Source: Jeotgalibacillus marinus (GTDB taxonomy: Bacteria; Bacillota; Bacilli; Bacillales; Jeotgalibacillaceae). From it: a DNA stretch of 64,000 nt. The position numbers and the translations under genes were made by a program. Shown here in pieces: positions 53,389 through 62,999 of the stretch (its first letter is position 1; each line of letters starts with the position of its first letter). The stretch is taken from assembly GCF_040801915.1 (NCBI RefSeq), contig NZ_JBFMIA010000003.1, positions 279,619 through 343,618 on the forward strand, given 5' to 3'. Under the pieces are notes generated by a model. That model made no database searches. It saw nothing but the letters and a program-made list of their open reading frames with translations, and was not told where the DNA came from.

Positions 53389-53795
53389 GGTTTATCCACT
53401 TTTGATATTTTGAACGTACCAGTGCAATGTGCGATCAAATTATCTTCCTGATCGCACAGTTTCCCCTCCATAAGTGCTGTGGATCGTGTTCGATTCAAAA
53501 CGCTCGCCTCTGAGTACATGACTCCGTTATCAATTGATTGTAGGAATTGGACATTCATTTGCAGAGTTACGACTTCATCAAACCCTAAAGAACGGGCCGC
53601 GATTCCCATCGTTGTATCAAGAACAGATGTATAAATACCACCATGTACAGACTTTTTCACATTGATAAAAGATGGCTGGATTGGCAATGTTATCTTAGCA
53701 AACCCCTCCTTTAGTTCATTCAATTCAAGACCAAGAAAATTCCAAAAAGCGCTCTGTTCAAATTCGTGAAAGACCTTTTCTAATTGTTTGTTCAT
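53385..53795 (-). CDS. PaaI-type hotdog thioesterase
   Basis: A 136-residue hotdog-fold protein. The family signature HGGIYTSVLDTTMGIAARSLG lies near residues 50-70 and the N-terminal FLGLELNELKEGFAKITLPIQP precedes it. It hydrolyses acyl-CoA thioesters, releasing dead-end intermediates or products. It overlaps the flavoprotein gene by 4 bases and starts 7 bases after the dehydrogenase gene. Confidence 0.86.
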   Translation of the reverse strand: MNKQLEKVFHEFEQSAFWNFLGLELNELKEGFAKITLPIQPSFINVKKSVHGGIYTSVLDTTMGIAARSLGFDEVVTLQMNVQFLQSIDNGVMYSEASVLNRTRSTALMEGKLCDQEDNLIAHCTGTFKISKVDKP

Positions 53796-53802
53796 TATCC
53801 GA

Positions 53803-54804
53803 TCAAGTCCTTTCTTTGGCTACCAGTTGTTCTCTGTTAGCTATCGTCATCAACTGCTCGCCATTGATCGCTTTTACAAGATTTTCTGCTATGATTACTG
53901 ATGTTGCCTTTGCCGCTTCCAAGCTAATTCCACCAATATGTGGCGTAACGATCACTTCTTCCAAATCAAAAAACGGATGATCTGACGGTGGAGGTTCAAT
54001 AGTAAACACATCGATTCCAGCACGAAATATTTTCCCACTTTTGAGTGCTGCAACAAGATCTTCTTCATTGATGATTCCTCCACGTGCAGTATTAATAAAC
54101 ACGGCAGATGGTTTCATGATATCAAAGTATGTTCTGTCTATTAGCTCTTTCGTATCATCTGTTAATGGGATATGCAAACTAATCGCATCACTTTCATGAA
54201 ACACTTGCTCTATCGATGTTGTCAGTTCAACACCAAGAGAATCAGCGAGCTTTTTTCTGGGCTCATCTATGGTGCGCACATATACGAGTACATTCATATT
54301 AAATCCATACTTCATAATTTTAGCGACTTTTTGAGCAATCGAACCAAAACCGATAAGACCAAGCTTTTTATTATGTAACTCCCTTGTATATTTTTCATCA
54401 CGTGAACCAAAATTACCCATCTGCGTTTCCTTGTGAAACAAGGGAATGTCCTTCATTGTCGCAAGTAGCAAACTGATCGCATGTTCAGCTGTCGCCTGAC
54501 TATTCGTTTTAGGTGCATGAAGAATACGAATGCCTCTTTTTGTGGCATAAGCGACATCGATATTATCGAGGCCAACTCCAGCTCCAGAAATGGCTTTTAC
54601 ATGGTGACATCCGTCAAGAATTGCTGGCGTAATTTTCGCTGGTGCACGAAGGATAATACCATCAACTTTATTGTTGTCCAAAAAATCAATGACGATCTGT
54701 TCGTCAAATGTATCAAACTTTGTAACGTGGGCAAGTTTTTTCAACGTATCTTCTCCATCGGTATGATACATTGGGAGAATTTGCACGATATGTTTAGTTT
54801 TCAT
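53803..54804 (-). CDS. D-2-hydroxyacid dehydrogenase (phosphoglycerate dehydrogenase-like)
   Basis: A 333-residue NAD-dependent enzyme. The substrate part has the AGVGLDNIDVAYATKRGI region, the NAD-binding loop is GLIGFGSIAQKVAKIM near 150, and the catalytic set is the Arg of NTARGGIINEEDL, the Glu of FTIEPPPSDHPFF and the His of TPHIGG. It lacks the ACT domain of serine-biosynthetic SerA. In this operon it probably acts on a 2-oxo or 2-hydroxy acid from the degraded substrate. It starts after CAGGAGAGG, 45 bases past the thiolase gene. Confidence 0.86.
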   Translation of the reverse strand: MKTKHIVQILPMYHTDGEDTLKKLAHVTKFDTFDEQIVIDFLDNNKVDGIILRAPAKITPAILDGCHHVKAISGAGVGLDNIDVAYATKRGIRILHAPKTNSQATAEHAISLLLATMKDIPLFHKETQMGNFGSRDEKYTRELHNKKLGLIGFGSIAQKVAKIMKYGFNMNVLVYVRTIDEPRKKLADSLGVELTTSIEQVFHESDAISLHIPLTDDTKELIDRTYFDIMKPSAVFINTARGGIINEEDLVAALKSGKIFRAGIDVFTIEPPPSDHPFFDLEEVIVTPHIGGISLEAAKATSVIIAENLVKAINGEQLMTIANREQLVAKERT

Positions 54805-54849
54805 GAGTTCCTCTCCTGTTTTTTCTCATTTTATAATAGGCCGACATTT

Positions 54850-56034
54850 TTATTGGAGGTATTCGATGATTGTGGAAATTCCTTGCCCACCACCGATACA
54901 AAGTGTAACAAGCCCGTATTTTTCACCTCTTCGTTCCATTTCATATAATAGCTTCGTCATTAAGATTGCTCCTGTTGCACCAATCGGATGCCCGAACGCA
55001 ATTGCCCCCCCATTGACATTCACTCGATTGATATCCATTTTTGCTTCTTTTATAACGGATAATGCTTGTGCAGCAAAAGCTTCATTCAATTCTATTAGAC
55101 AAATATCGTTCATTGATAACCCACATTGCTTCAATGCTTTAAATGTCGAATCTACGGGGCCTATTCCCATATTTTCAGGGGATACGCCACTAACAGCTTG
55201 TGCAATGATTTTTGCTTTTGGCTTTAGGCCGTATTGATTCATCTTCCCTTCATTCATCATTAAGACTGCCGCAGCTCCATCGTTCCTTCCACTTGAGTTT
55301 CCTGCAGTAACCGTTCCATTTTCTTTAAAAACAGCGCGTAGCTTGCTCAGTTTCTCTGGGTTAGATAGTCGTGGATGTTCATCGATATTGAACGGGATTG
55401 TTTTCTTTCGTCCCTTCACATCGAAAGTCACAATTTCGTTTACAAAGCGTCCTTCTTTAATTGCCTTGTCTGCAAGCTCTTGACTTCGATGGGCGAATTC
55501 ATCTTGTTCTTCACGGGAAATATTGTATTGTTCCGCTAAGTTTTCCGCTGTGTAACCCATCGTTAGATTCCCATATGTTTCCACTGGTTGTGAACACGGC
55601 TGGCTTTCTGTATTCGGATCAAGAAGAAGTCCGTTCCCTGCTTGATAACCGTATCGAGCGTTACGAATGTAATAAGGGGCCGTACTCATACTCTCCGCAC
55701 CACCAGCAACAACAACATCGGATAATCCTAGCTTAATCTGCATTTCTGCATTATTGATCGCCTGCAAACCTGAACCACATTGACGATGAACTGTATAACC
55801 TGTCACAGATACAGGCAAATCGGCGCGTAGAGCAGCAAGTCGTGCCAAATTGGATGTATCAGCACTTTGCTTCGCCTGGCCTAGAATAACTTCATCTACT
55901 TCCACTTCTGCACCGGATCGTTGCAACACTTCACGGATTACCTTTTCTGCTAAATGATCTACTGTTACGTTTGTCAACGTGCCTCCCATTTTCCCGATGG
56001 CTGTCCGTACTGATCCAACAATATATGATTCCAC
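54850..56034 (-). CDS. Acetyl-CoA acyltransferase (thiolase)
   Basis: A 394-residue thiolase with all catalytic motifs: the nucleophilic Cys in HRQCGSGLQAI near residue 85, His in GGAIAFGHPIGATGAI near 345, and the second Cys in LCIGGGQG near 378. It cleaves a 3-oxoacyl-CoA in the last step of beta-oxidation. The start is GTG at 56032-56034, which gives a family-like MESYIVGSVRTA and fits AGGAG about 11 nt upstream; another GTG four codons earlier overlaps the acyl-CoA dehydrogenase stop. Confidence 0.92.
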   Translation of the reverse strand: MESYIVGSVRTAIGKMGGTLTNVTVDHLAEKVIREVLQRSGAEVEVDEVILGQAKQSADTSNLARLAALRADLPVSVTGYTVHRQCGSGLQAINNAEMQIKLGLSDVVVAGGAESMSTAPYYIRNARYGYQAGNGLLLDPNTESQPCSQPVETYGNLTMGYTAENLAEQYNISREEQDEFAHRSQELADKAIKEGRFVNEIVTFDVKGRKKTIPFNIDEHPRLSNPEKLSKLRAVFKENGTVTAGNSSGRNDGAAAVLMMNEGKMNQYGLKPKAKIIAQAVSGVSPENMGIGPVDSTFKALKQCGLSMNDICLIELNEAFAAQALSVIKEAKMDINRVNVNGGAIAFGHPIGATGAILMTKLLYEMERRGEKYGLVTLCIGGGQGISTIIEYLQ

Positions 56035-56042
56035 TGCACTTC

Positions 56043-57200
56043 TCACTCCTTTTTCATTAGTTCGCGGACCAATTCGCTCGCAATAATATTTCGTTGAATC
56101 TCAGATGTTCCTTCGTATATTTTAGTTATCCGTGCATCACGATAATACCGCTCGATTGGATAATCTTTCATATAGCCAATACCACCATGGATTTGGACTG
56201 CAAGATCAGCCACTTTATTGTAAACTTCAGATGCAAATAATTTTGCAATCGCTGCTTCCTTAACGACTCGCTGTCTCTGATCGGTCATCCATGCGACTCG
56301 GTACGTCATTGACCTTAAAACTTCGATTTGCATGCTAATCTCTGCTAACATATGCTGAACTGCTTGGACTTCGAGGATGCGCTTACCAAATTGTTCGCGT
56401 TCTTTTGCATATGACAAGCAATGCTCAAGTAATTTCACACACGATCCAAGGTTACGTGCTGCAAGCCCGGCACGACCGTTTGTAAGTATCTTTAAAGCAT
56501 TAATATAACCTTGTCCTTCCTCTCCTAAGACATTTTCAGCAGGCACTTCCATGTCCTCAAAAAATAACTCTGCTGAATGTGAACCTCTTAGACCCATTTT
56601 CTGTTCCACACTACCAAGAACAAAGCCAGGGAAGTTTTTTTCAACAATAAAAGACGTAATGCCTTTCACTCCTTTAGAGCTGTCTGTTACTGCCATAACC
56701 GTGAAAATATTTCCATCAAGAGCATTTGTAATGTAATGCTTCGAGCCATTCAAAATGTATTTGTCACCTTTTTTTGTAGCTGTTGTCTTTAAGTTCGCGG
56801 CATTGGATCCAGCACTAGGTTCTGTCAGCGCAAAAGCACCAATCCATTCCCCCGTCGCCATTTTCGGTAAGTATTTCCGTTTCTGATCCTCTGTTCCTAG
56901 CTCAACGATACCAACCGTTCCAATCCCCGTATGTGCTCCGATCAGCGTCGTATAGCCATTGTGTGTTTTTCCAAGTTCTTCGTAAATAGCACATTTCCCA
57001 ACCATATCAAGCCCCAAACCACCATATTCTTCTGGGATACTCAAGCTAAACAAGCCCATTTCCTTTGATTGCTCCACAATCATTTCTGGGATTTGATCGT
57101 TCACCTCGATTTCCATGGCTAGTGGTTCTACTTCTTCTCTCACAAATTTCCGTACATTCGAGCGCAACAATTCTATATCTTCCGAAAATTCTAAATTCAT
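56043..57200 (-). CDS. Acyl-CoA dehydrogenase
   Basis: A 385-residue flavoprotein. It contains ALTEPSAGSNAANLKTTA, the FAD/acyl-binding loop, near residue 125. The catalytic Glu is in KIYEGTSEIQRNIIA at the C-terminus, near residue 365. It introduces the first double bond during beta-oxidation. Its stop overlaps the thiolase start by a few bases. A frameshifted enoyl-CoA hydratase lies immediately upstream. Confidence 0.94.
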   Translation of the reverse strand: MNLEFSEDIELLRSNVRKFVREEVEPLAMEIEVNDQIPEMIVEQSKEMGLFSLSIPEEYGGLGLDMVGKCAIYEELGKTHNGYTTLIGAHTGIGTVGIVELGTEDQKRKYLPKMATGEWIGAFALTEPSAGSNAANLKTTATKKGDKYILNGSKHYITNALDGNIFTVMAVTDSSKGVKGITSFIVEKNFPGFVLGSVEQKMGLRGSHSAELFFEDMEVPAENVLGEEGQGYINALKILTNGRAGLAARNLGSCVKLLEHCLSYAKEREQFGKRILEVQAVQHMLAEISMQIEVLRSMTYRVAWMTDQRQRVVKEAAIAKLFASEVYNKVADLAVQIHGGIGYMKDYPIERYYRDARITKIYEGTSEIQRNIIASELVRELMKKE

Positions 57201-57214
57201 TTCATCATCTCCTT

Positions 57215-57663
57215 TTATCTATTCTGAAATTCTGCTTTTCCTTTTTCAATAAAAGCCTTTGTGCCTTCTTCCTTATCTTCCGAATTTTTCATTTTTTGTT
57301 GCAATACGTATATCACACGCTAATGCAAGTTCGCTTCCTCCTCCTAGTACATAGCCACTAACAGCAGCGATTGTAACCTTCTTTCAGTTCTCAATTTTGT
57401 TGTAAAGACCTTGCATCCCGGATTTAGAGCTTTAAGAGGTTTGCGAGCATTCAAATCTTTAATATCTGCACCAGCAGCAAACGACTTGTCCCCAGCACCT
57501 TGGACAATAACAACTTTTACACCCTCATTCTTTTCTGCTTCACTGATACTTCTATTTCATAAAACATTTTTGCATCGAGGGCATTACGAGCATCTGGACG
57601 ATTCAAGGTAAGCCAATAGATTCCGTCATTTATATTCACATTCAGATATTCATACTGTTTCAT
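57215..57663 (-). pseudogene. Enoyl-CoA hydratase pseudogene, frameshifted
   Basis: The minus strand starts with an intact N-terminus (MKQYEYLNVNINDGIYWLTL, then NRPDARNALDAKMFYEIE). Then frame changes are needed to follow the family's sequence: a VVIVQGAGDKSFAAGADIKDLNA stretch, a VTIAAVSGYVLGGGSELALACDIRIA stretch and a terminal TKAFIEKGKAEFQNR. Several stops interrupt each single frame, and the middle part is shortened. This is the missing hydration step of the operon's beta-oxidation, so the pathway must use another hydratase or is no longer functional. Confidence 0.88.
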
Positions 57664-57674
57664 TTCTTACCTCC

Positions 57675-58520
57675 TTATGTATATTCATAGAAACCACTAC
57701 CACTTTTCTTTCCAACCCTCCCAGCCTTTACATATTTAATCAATAGTGGACAAGGTCGGTATTTCTCACCTAATGTTTCATACAAATATTCCATATTCCG
57801 AAGTCGTGTATCAAGCCCGACGAGATCTGCAAGTTCAAGAGGCCCCATTGGGTGATTCAACCCAAGCATCATTGCTTTATCAATATCTTCAGCACTCGCG
57901 ACTCCTTCCATAAGCATGTTCATTGCCTCATTGCCAATCAGACAATTCATCCTTGAAGTAACAAAACCAGGAAATTCATTTACTTCAACTGCCTGTTTTT
58001 TCATCTTGGTTGCAACTGCTTTAACAATTTCAACTGTTTCATCAGATGTTTCCAAACCACGAATAACTTCAATAAGCTTCATCTTATGCACTGGATTAAA
58101 AAAATGCATAGCAATGACTTTATCTGGGCGAGATGTCTGCGCACCAATTTCCGTTGGGCTCATCGTCGATGTATTTGTAGATAAAATTGTATCCGGCTCA
58201 CATATTTTATCTAATTTCTTAAAGATATCGATTTTTACATCAATTTTCTCGAGTACAGCTTCAATTACCAGTTGCGAATCTTTTGCTGCCGATGCAAGAT
58301 CGACTTCATAATTTAAGTTTTCTTCGGCAAGAGCGTATGCTTCTTCTTTCAAAAAACCTTTTTCAAAGCTTTCATAGAGTAATTGATCGATACTACTTTT
58401 CGCTTTTTGAAGGATTTCTTCATTTAAATCATTCAAAAACACTTTGTAACCGGATATGGCACAAGCGTATGCAATTCCTTTACCCATAACACCTGAACCA
58501 ACTATTGTCACTGTTTTCAT
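57675..58520 (-). CDS. 3-hydroxyacyl-CoA dehydrogenase
   Basis: A 281-residue enzyme of the short 3HBDH family. NAD loop GSGVMGKGIAYACA near 8, STNTSTMSPTEIG near 118, catalytic His in MHFFNPVHKMKLIEVIRG near 140, and the C-terminal NHPMGPLELADLVGLD. It oxidises 3-hydroxyacyl-CoA to 3-oxoacyl-CoA. Its start overlaps the last base of the TRAP permease gene's stop, so they are cotranscribed. Confidence 0.93.
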   Translation of the reverse strand: MKTVTIVGSGVMGKGIAYACAISGYKVFLNDLNEEILQKAKSSIDQLLYESFEKGFLKEEAYALAEENLNYEVDLASAAKDSQLVIEAVLEKIDVKIDIFKKLDKICEPDTILSTNTSTMSPTEIGAQTSRPDKVIAMHFFNPVHKMKLIEVIRGLETSDETVEIVKAVATKMKKQAVEVNEFPGFVTSRMNCLIGNEAMNMLMEGVASAEDIDKAMMLGLNHPMGPLELADLVGLDTRLRNMEYLYETLGEKYRPCPLLIKYVKAGRVGKKSGSGFYEYT

Positions 58521-60499
58521 CAGTACATCCCCTTTGCTTGTACAGCTTCTTCTTCAATAATTTTTATTCTGTCATTCCTTTGCAGCAGGTAAATCAACGT
58601 TAATATGATGACCCCTGCAATATCTGTATAAATGCCAGATACGACCATTAACATCGAACCGAGAAACAGGATGATCCGCTCATACCAGTATGCATGACGA
58701 AGTAACCATCCTTCTACGGCACAAGCAATCCCAATTATTCCAATGATAGCTGTAATTACAGATAAAATTATTTGTGTCGCACCCCCTACCAATAAGAGTG
58801 TTTCGCCATATACGAACAAATAAGGAACGATGTAAGCAGCAAGTCCCAATCGAACAGCCGTCAAACCTGTTTTCATCGGCTCCGATCTTGCTATTCCGGC
58901 TGCAGCAAAAGCAGCAAGAGCTACTGGTGGAGTTATTGCTGATAATGCTGCAAAATAAAACACAAACATATGCGCTGCAATTGGTGCAACACCAAGACCT
59001 ATTAAGGCAGGAATTGTTAAGGGTACCTGAATGATATATGCTGCAACAGTAGGAAGTCCCATACCAAGTATGATACTCGTAATCATCGTGAAAATTAGCG
59101 CTAAAATCAAAATACCACCTGATAAGTCAATAATAATACTACTGAACTTCAGACCAATTCCTGTCAATCCAATAACTCCAATAATTAATCCAGCAGCCGC
59201 ACAGGCAATTGCTGTTTCAAGGGCAGCCTTAGCTCCTAGATCTAGTCCTTTAACGATCGTTTTGAATGAAAGACGACTCTCTTTACTAAAAGCGGCTACT
59301 AGTATCGTGCCAACAATTGCATAAAGCCCCGCTTTCATTGGGGAACTACCTCCTACAAGCATGACAACGATAACAACAAGTGGTATAAAGAACATAAATC
59401 CTTTTTTGAAAATACCCAAGAAGTTCGGTAGCTCTTCTTTCTTTAAGCCAACAAGTCCAATCCGCTTTGCTCGCAAGTCCACTTGGATAAACAAACACAA
59501 ATAGAATAGTACTGCAGGGATTATAGCTGCAATTGCAATATCCATATATGGAACTCCTAGATATGAAGCGATAATAAATGCTGACGCTCCCATAATCGGC
59601 GGCATAATTTGACCACCTGTTGATGCAACGGCCTCAACGGCACCTGAGAAGTGACGTTTATAGCCAGTTTTCTTCATGAGCGGAATTGTAAACGCACCGG
59701 TTGTCACTGTATTTGCAACAGCACTTCCAGATATGGTTCCAAGGATCGAACTAGCTACAATCGCTGTTTTTGCCGGGCCACCACGATATTTCCCCATTCC
59801 AGCAACGGACAAATCAATAAAAAATTGTCCCGCTCCAGAAACCTCTAAAAATTTCCCAAACAGGATAAACATGAAGATGAAAGTCGCTGATACTCCAAGT
59901 GGTGTACTGAAAACACCAGTAGCGGTATAGAACAAATGATCAATAATCCACATTGTCGAAAATTCTCGATGAGAGAGGGCTCCTGAGAATAAATGCCCCC
60001 AAATACCATAAATCAGAAAAGCCAAAATGATAATGACGAGTGTATTTCCCACTACCCGCCTTGTGGCCTCAATCAACACAATACCTGCAGTAATACCAAT
60101 GGTAATCTCAAAGCCTGTCAATTGCTCAATGTAGCTCATTCGCGAAGAAATCTCCTGTGCATTAAAGACAAAGTAGGAATAAGCTCCAGCTGAAAGCAAA
60201 ATCAGCAGCCAGTCATACCAGGGGATCAGCTTAGATTCAGATGCCTTTTTAGTAGGCTTGTAAATAGCAAAAACAAGAATCAACGCAAAACCCAAGTGGG
60301 CAGACCGCTGTAAAATCGATTCAAAAACACCGAACAGTGCTGTATACAAATGGAAAAGTGACATAAGGATCGCAATAATAGAAATAAATGTGCCGACTGC
60401 CCCCATTAACGGGCGCAGTCTATTATTCAGAAGACCATCTTCGTCGTGTGTCGCTTTTTCTTCGATTTTGTCTAAATCAAAGTTTACTTTCCTTGCCAT
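58520..60499 (-). CDS. TRAP transporter fused permease (TAXI type)
   Basis: A 659-residue membrane protein that joins the small (DctQ-like, 4 TM) and large (DctM-like) permease parts. The DctM signature includes GSAVANTVTTGAFTIPLMKKTGY near residue 260 and the repeat GMGLPTVAAYIIQVPLTIPALI. It uses an ion gradient to import an acid bound by the TAXI receptor. Start ATG at 60499 follows AAGGAGAG; the ATG ten codons upstream lacks a site. A few C-terminal hydrophobic helices extend past the core. Confidence 0.92.
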   Translation of the reverse strand: MARKVNFDLDKIEEKATHDEDGLLNNRLRPLMGAVGTFISIIAILMSLFHLYTALFGVFESILQRSAHLGFALILVFAIYKPTKKASESKLIPWYDWLLILLSAGAYSYFVFNAQEISSRMSYIEQLTGFEITIGITAGIVLIEATRRVVGNTLVIIILAFLIYGIWGHLFSGALSHREFSTMWIIDHLFYTATGVFSTPLGVSATFIFMFILFGKFLEVSGAGQFFIDLSVAGMGKYRGGPAKTAIVASSILGTISGSAVANTVTTGAFTIPLMKKTGYKRHFSGAVEAVASTGGQIMPPIMGASAFIIASYLGVPYMDIAIAAIIPAVLFYLCLFIQVDLRAKRIGLVGLKKEELPNFLGIFKKGFMFFIPLVVIVVMLVGGSSPMKAGLYAIVGTILVAAFSKESRLSFKTIVKGLDLGAKAALETAIACAAAGLIIGVIGLTGIGLKFSSIIIDLSGGILILALIFTMITSIILGMGLPTVAAYIIQVPLTIPALIGLGVAPIAAHMFVFYFAALSAITPPVALAAFAAAGIARSEPMKTGLTAVRLGLAAYIVPYLFVYGETLLLVGGATQIILSVITAIIGIIGIACAVEGWLLRHAYWYERIILFLGSMLMVVSGIYTDIAGVIILTLIYLLQRNDRIKIIEEEAVQAKGMY

Positions 60500-60534
60500 A
60501 AAATCACTCTCCTTGCTGAAAAAATACATTCAAT

Positions 60535-61527
60535 TTATTCCATTGCTCCAACTTCTTTGTAATATCTCTCCGCACCTGGATGCATGTTTCCGACATTATT
60601 TTCAACAGAATATTCAGCGTCAAAGTCATTCATGACAGAAGAAATTGTTTTCCATGTATCTGCATTTTCCACCATCATCTTGGTTAAATTGTAAACATCA
60701 TCTGTACTCATCAAATCATCATCCACTAACAACACAGTGTATCCTGCGACCGTATTTACATCTTCTGTCACTTTCGGATATGTGCCACCTTCTATCGTGT
60801 ACGGTAGGTACCCTTCATTCTTTTCATAAAGCTTCTCGACCACTTCTTCTTCAAGTGGGATTAAGCGAATTCCCAAAGTTGTATCTAATTCTTGGAAAGT
60901 CGATACCGGTGAAGCAATCATTCCCGCAATCGCATCGATATGACCATCACGCAATAAATCAGCACCATCCGAAGTCCCAATATATTCAATTCGTTCTAGA
61001 TCATCATAAGAAATCCCTGAAAGTTCTAATATATCCAAGAACGCAAGCTCACCACTATATCCTTTAATCCCAGGGCTTACTATTTTCTCTTTCAAATCTT
61101 CCACTGAATAGATATCCGAATCAGCACGTACAACAATGTGGAACACATTTGGATACAGTGTCGCTACTGTACTGACATTATCAATTTTTTCTTCGAATGG
61201 ACCACTACCGTTTACTGCTTCCTCGACAGTTTGTCCGTTACTAAAACCTATATGGTAGGTACTCTCACCAAGACCTAATATGTTTGAAATAGATCCACCT
61301 TCAACGATTGTTGTGGAAGAACCAGGGAATACATCTGCCATTTTATCAGCCATGGCACCAGATAATGTATACCAAAAGCCTCCTACAGTCGCAGAACCAA
61401 AGGTGATTTCTGAAGGAATTTCTCCATCGCCACCCTCAGCCGCTCCACTTCCTGCATCAGAAGAACAACCAACTAAAACCATTGTTATTGTAAACACAGC
61501 TATAAATAATCCCGCTATTTTTTTCAT
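60535..61527 (-). CDS. TAXI-type TRAP transporter substrate-binding lipoprotein
   Basis: A 330-residue binding protein with a lipobox (ITMVLVGC). The mature part has ITFGSATVGGFWYTLSGAMADKMA at the start and AGYTVLLVDDDLMSTDDVYNLTKMMVEN near the end, typical of TAXI receptors. In the Gram-positive cell it would be membrane-anchored and hand the substrate to the fused permease, 36 bases downstream. TAXI systems take up C4- and larger carboxylic acids; the specificity here is unknown. Confidence 0.9.
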   Translation of the reverse strand: MKKIAGLFIAVFTITMVLVGCSSDAGSGAAEGGDGEIPSEITFGSATVGGFWYTLSGAMADKMADVFPGSSTTIVEGGSISNILGLGESTYHIGFSNGQTVEEAVNGSGPFEEKIDNVSTVATLYPNVFHIVVRADSDIYSVEDLKEKIVSPGIKGYSGELAFLDILELSGISYDDLERIEYIGTSDGADLLRDGHIDAIAGMIASPVSTFQELDTTLGIRLIPLEEEVVEKLYEKNEGYLPYTIEGGTYPKVTEDVNTVAGYTVLLVDDDLMSTDDVYNLTKMMVENADTWKTISSVMNDFDAEYSVENNVGNMHPGAERYYKEVGAME

Positions 61528-61544
61528 TTACCTCTCCCCACTTT

Positions 61545-62198
61545 TTACGTAATAATTTTTTCTTCACTATACTTAAATTCGACCCCTGTGATTTTTCTCA
61601 ATTCATCCACACTCATGTCAGATAATATTTCGATGAGTTCAGTACCCCTATCTGTAAACCTGAAAACAGCGTGTTCTGTTACAAGTAGATCAGCTTTTCT
61701 AACACCACTACTAGGTAAGGTCAGCTCTTTCACAAGTTTCGGTTGACCGTCTTTTGCCAGATGCATAGAAGCGATAACAATTCTCCTTGCACCTGCAACT
61801 AGATCCATCGCTCCACCTACACCTAAAATCGTCTTTCCTGGAACCGCCCAGTTGGCGATTTCACCATGTTGATCCACTTGAAGTGCACCTAACACAGCCA
61901 TATCCACATGCCCACCACGAATCATAGCGAAGGAATCTGAACTATCAAACAAGGACGCCCCAATATTCATCGTAATCGGTTTCTTACTAGCACTAATTAA
62001 GTCCATATTAATATTTTCCTTATCCGGTGTCGGACCCATTCCAAGCAGCCCATTCTCTGATTGTAAATACACTTTTTTATCTCCAAGGTAATCAGGGATT
62101 AATGTCGGAATGCCCACGCCAAGATTAACCACTTCCCCATCCGATAGTTCTTTGACCACTCTTTTAGCAATTTTAATGCGCTCAGTTTGACTCAACAT
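61545..62198 (-). CDS. 3-oxoacid CoA-transferase subunit B
   Basis: A 217-residue beta subunit of a family I CoA-transferase. The catalytic Glu is in LQSENGLLGMGP near residue 50, and GVGIPTLIPDYL lies near 30. It forms an acyl-CoA by exchanging CoA with its partner subunit A. Start ATG at 62198 is preceded by GAGAGGTG, lying inside the A-subunit gene; a GTG two codons earlier is possible. It overlaps the A gene by 17 bases, so translation is probably coupled. Confidence 0.9.
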   Translation of the reverse strand: MLSQTERIKIAKRVVKELSDGEVVNLGVGIPTLIPDYLGDKKVYLQSENGLLGMGPTPDKENINMDLISASKKPITMNIGASLFDSSDSFAMIRGGHVDMAVLGALQVDQHGEIANWAVPGKTILGVGGAMDLVAGARRIVIASMHLAKDGQPKLVKELTLPSSGVRKADLLVTEHAVFRFTDRGTELIEILSDMSVDELRKITGVEFKYSEEKIIT

Positions 62199-62868
62199 AT
62201 TCACCTCTCTTTTTCACGTATTTATTTAACACGATAAAATCTACATACACATGTGGTGTAACAATTTCTAAAGGCTCCAATTCACCCGCTTCAACAATTT
62301 CATCGACTTCAGCAATAACCACTTTTCCAGCAGTTGACATCGCTGCATTGAAATTACAACCAGTGTGATCATATACAAGATTCCCTAATGTATCCGCTTT
62401 CAAAGCTTTGATCAAAGAAACATCACCCTTAATCGCTTTTTCAAGAATATACGTCTCTCCATCCATGACCCTCTCTTCTTTACCTTCAGCAAGCTTTGTC
62501 CCAACAGCTGTTTTTGTGTAAAATCCACCAATTCCAGCTCCACCGCATCGAATGGCTTCAGCCAAAGTACCTTGTGGAACGAGCTCAATTTCCAATTCCC
62601 CTTCCGACCACGCTTGTACTGCATCCCGATTTGTAGTGAAATACGACCCTTTTGCTTTCTTCAAAGATCCAGACAACAATAGCTTTCCTAGACCTTTCCC
62701 TGCTTCACCTAAATTGTTACTAACAACCGTCAAGTCTTTTTTACCAGACATAGATAGTTCATCAATTAGAGTAAGTGGTGTTCATGATAAACCAAATCCA
62801 CCAACAAGCAACGTATCCCCATTGTTGATATGTTTTGAAAAATCAGTCTTTTTTAGTAACTTCTCCAT
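62182..62868 (-). pseudogene. 3-oxoacid CoA-transferase subunit A, interrupted by one in-frame TGA
   Basis: The full frame is 229 codons from the ATG at 62866-62868 (AGGAGG upstream) to the stop at 62182. It starts MEKLLKKTDFSKHINNGDTL and is intact except for a TGA at codon 29 (62782-62784). That codon lies right after LLVGGFGLS, where family members have GxFGLCG-type sequence and a Gly is expected, so a single G-to-T change from GGA fits. Everything else (TGCNFNAAMSTAGK, VIAEVDEIVE) is conserved. Reinitiation at ATG 62751 would lose the CoA-binding N-terminus. It is a recent nonsense mutation or, less likely, read through. Confidence 0.85.
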
Positions 62869-62999
62869 AATGATCCTCCTTAAAATATGACTTAAATGTG
62901 TGTATCGCTTGAAATTTAGACTTAAATTAAAGGATGCCTGATGTAATTTGGATATCCTTCTAAAGTGCATCCATTAAAATCATTCGTTATAAAAGTGTT

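Noticed and set aside
62782..62784. In-frame TGA in the CoA-transferase as a selenocysteine codon
   Set aside because: The family needs a glycine here, no SECIS-like structure is seen just downstream, and no selenium genes are in view.
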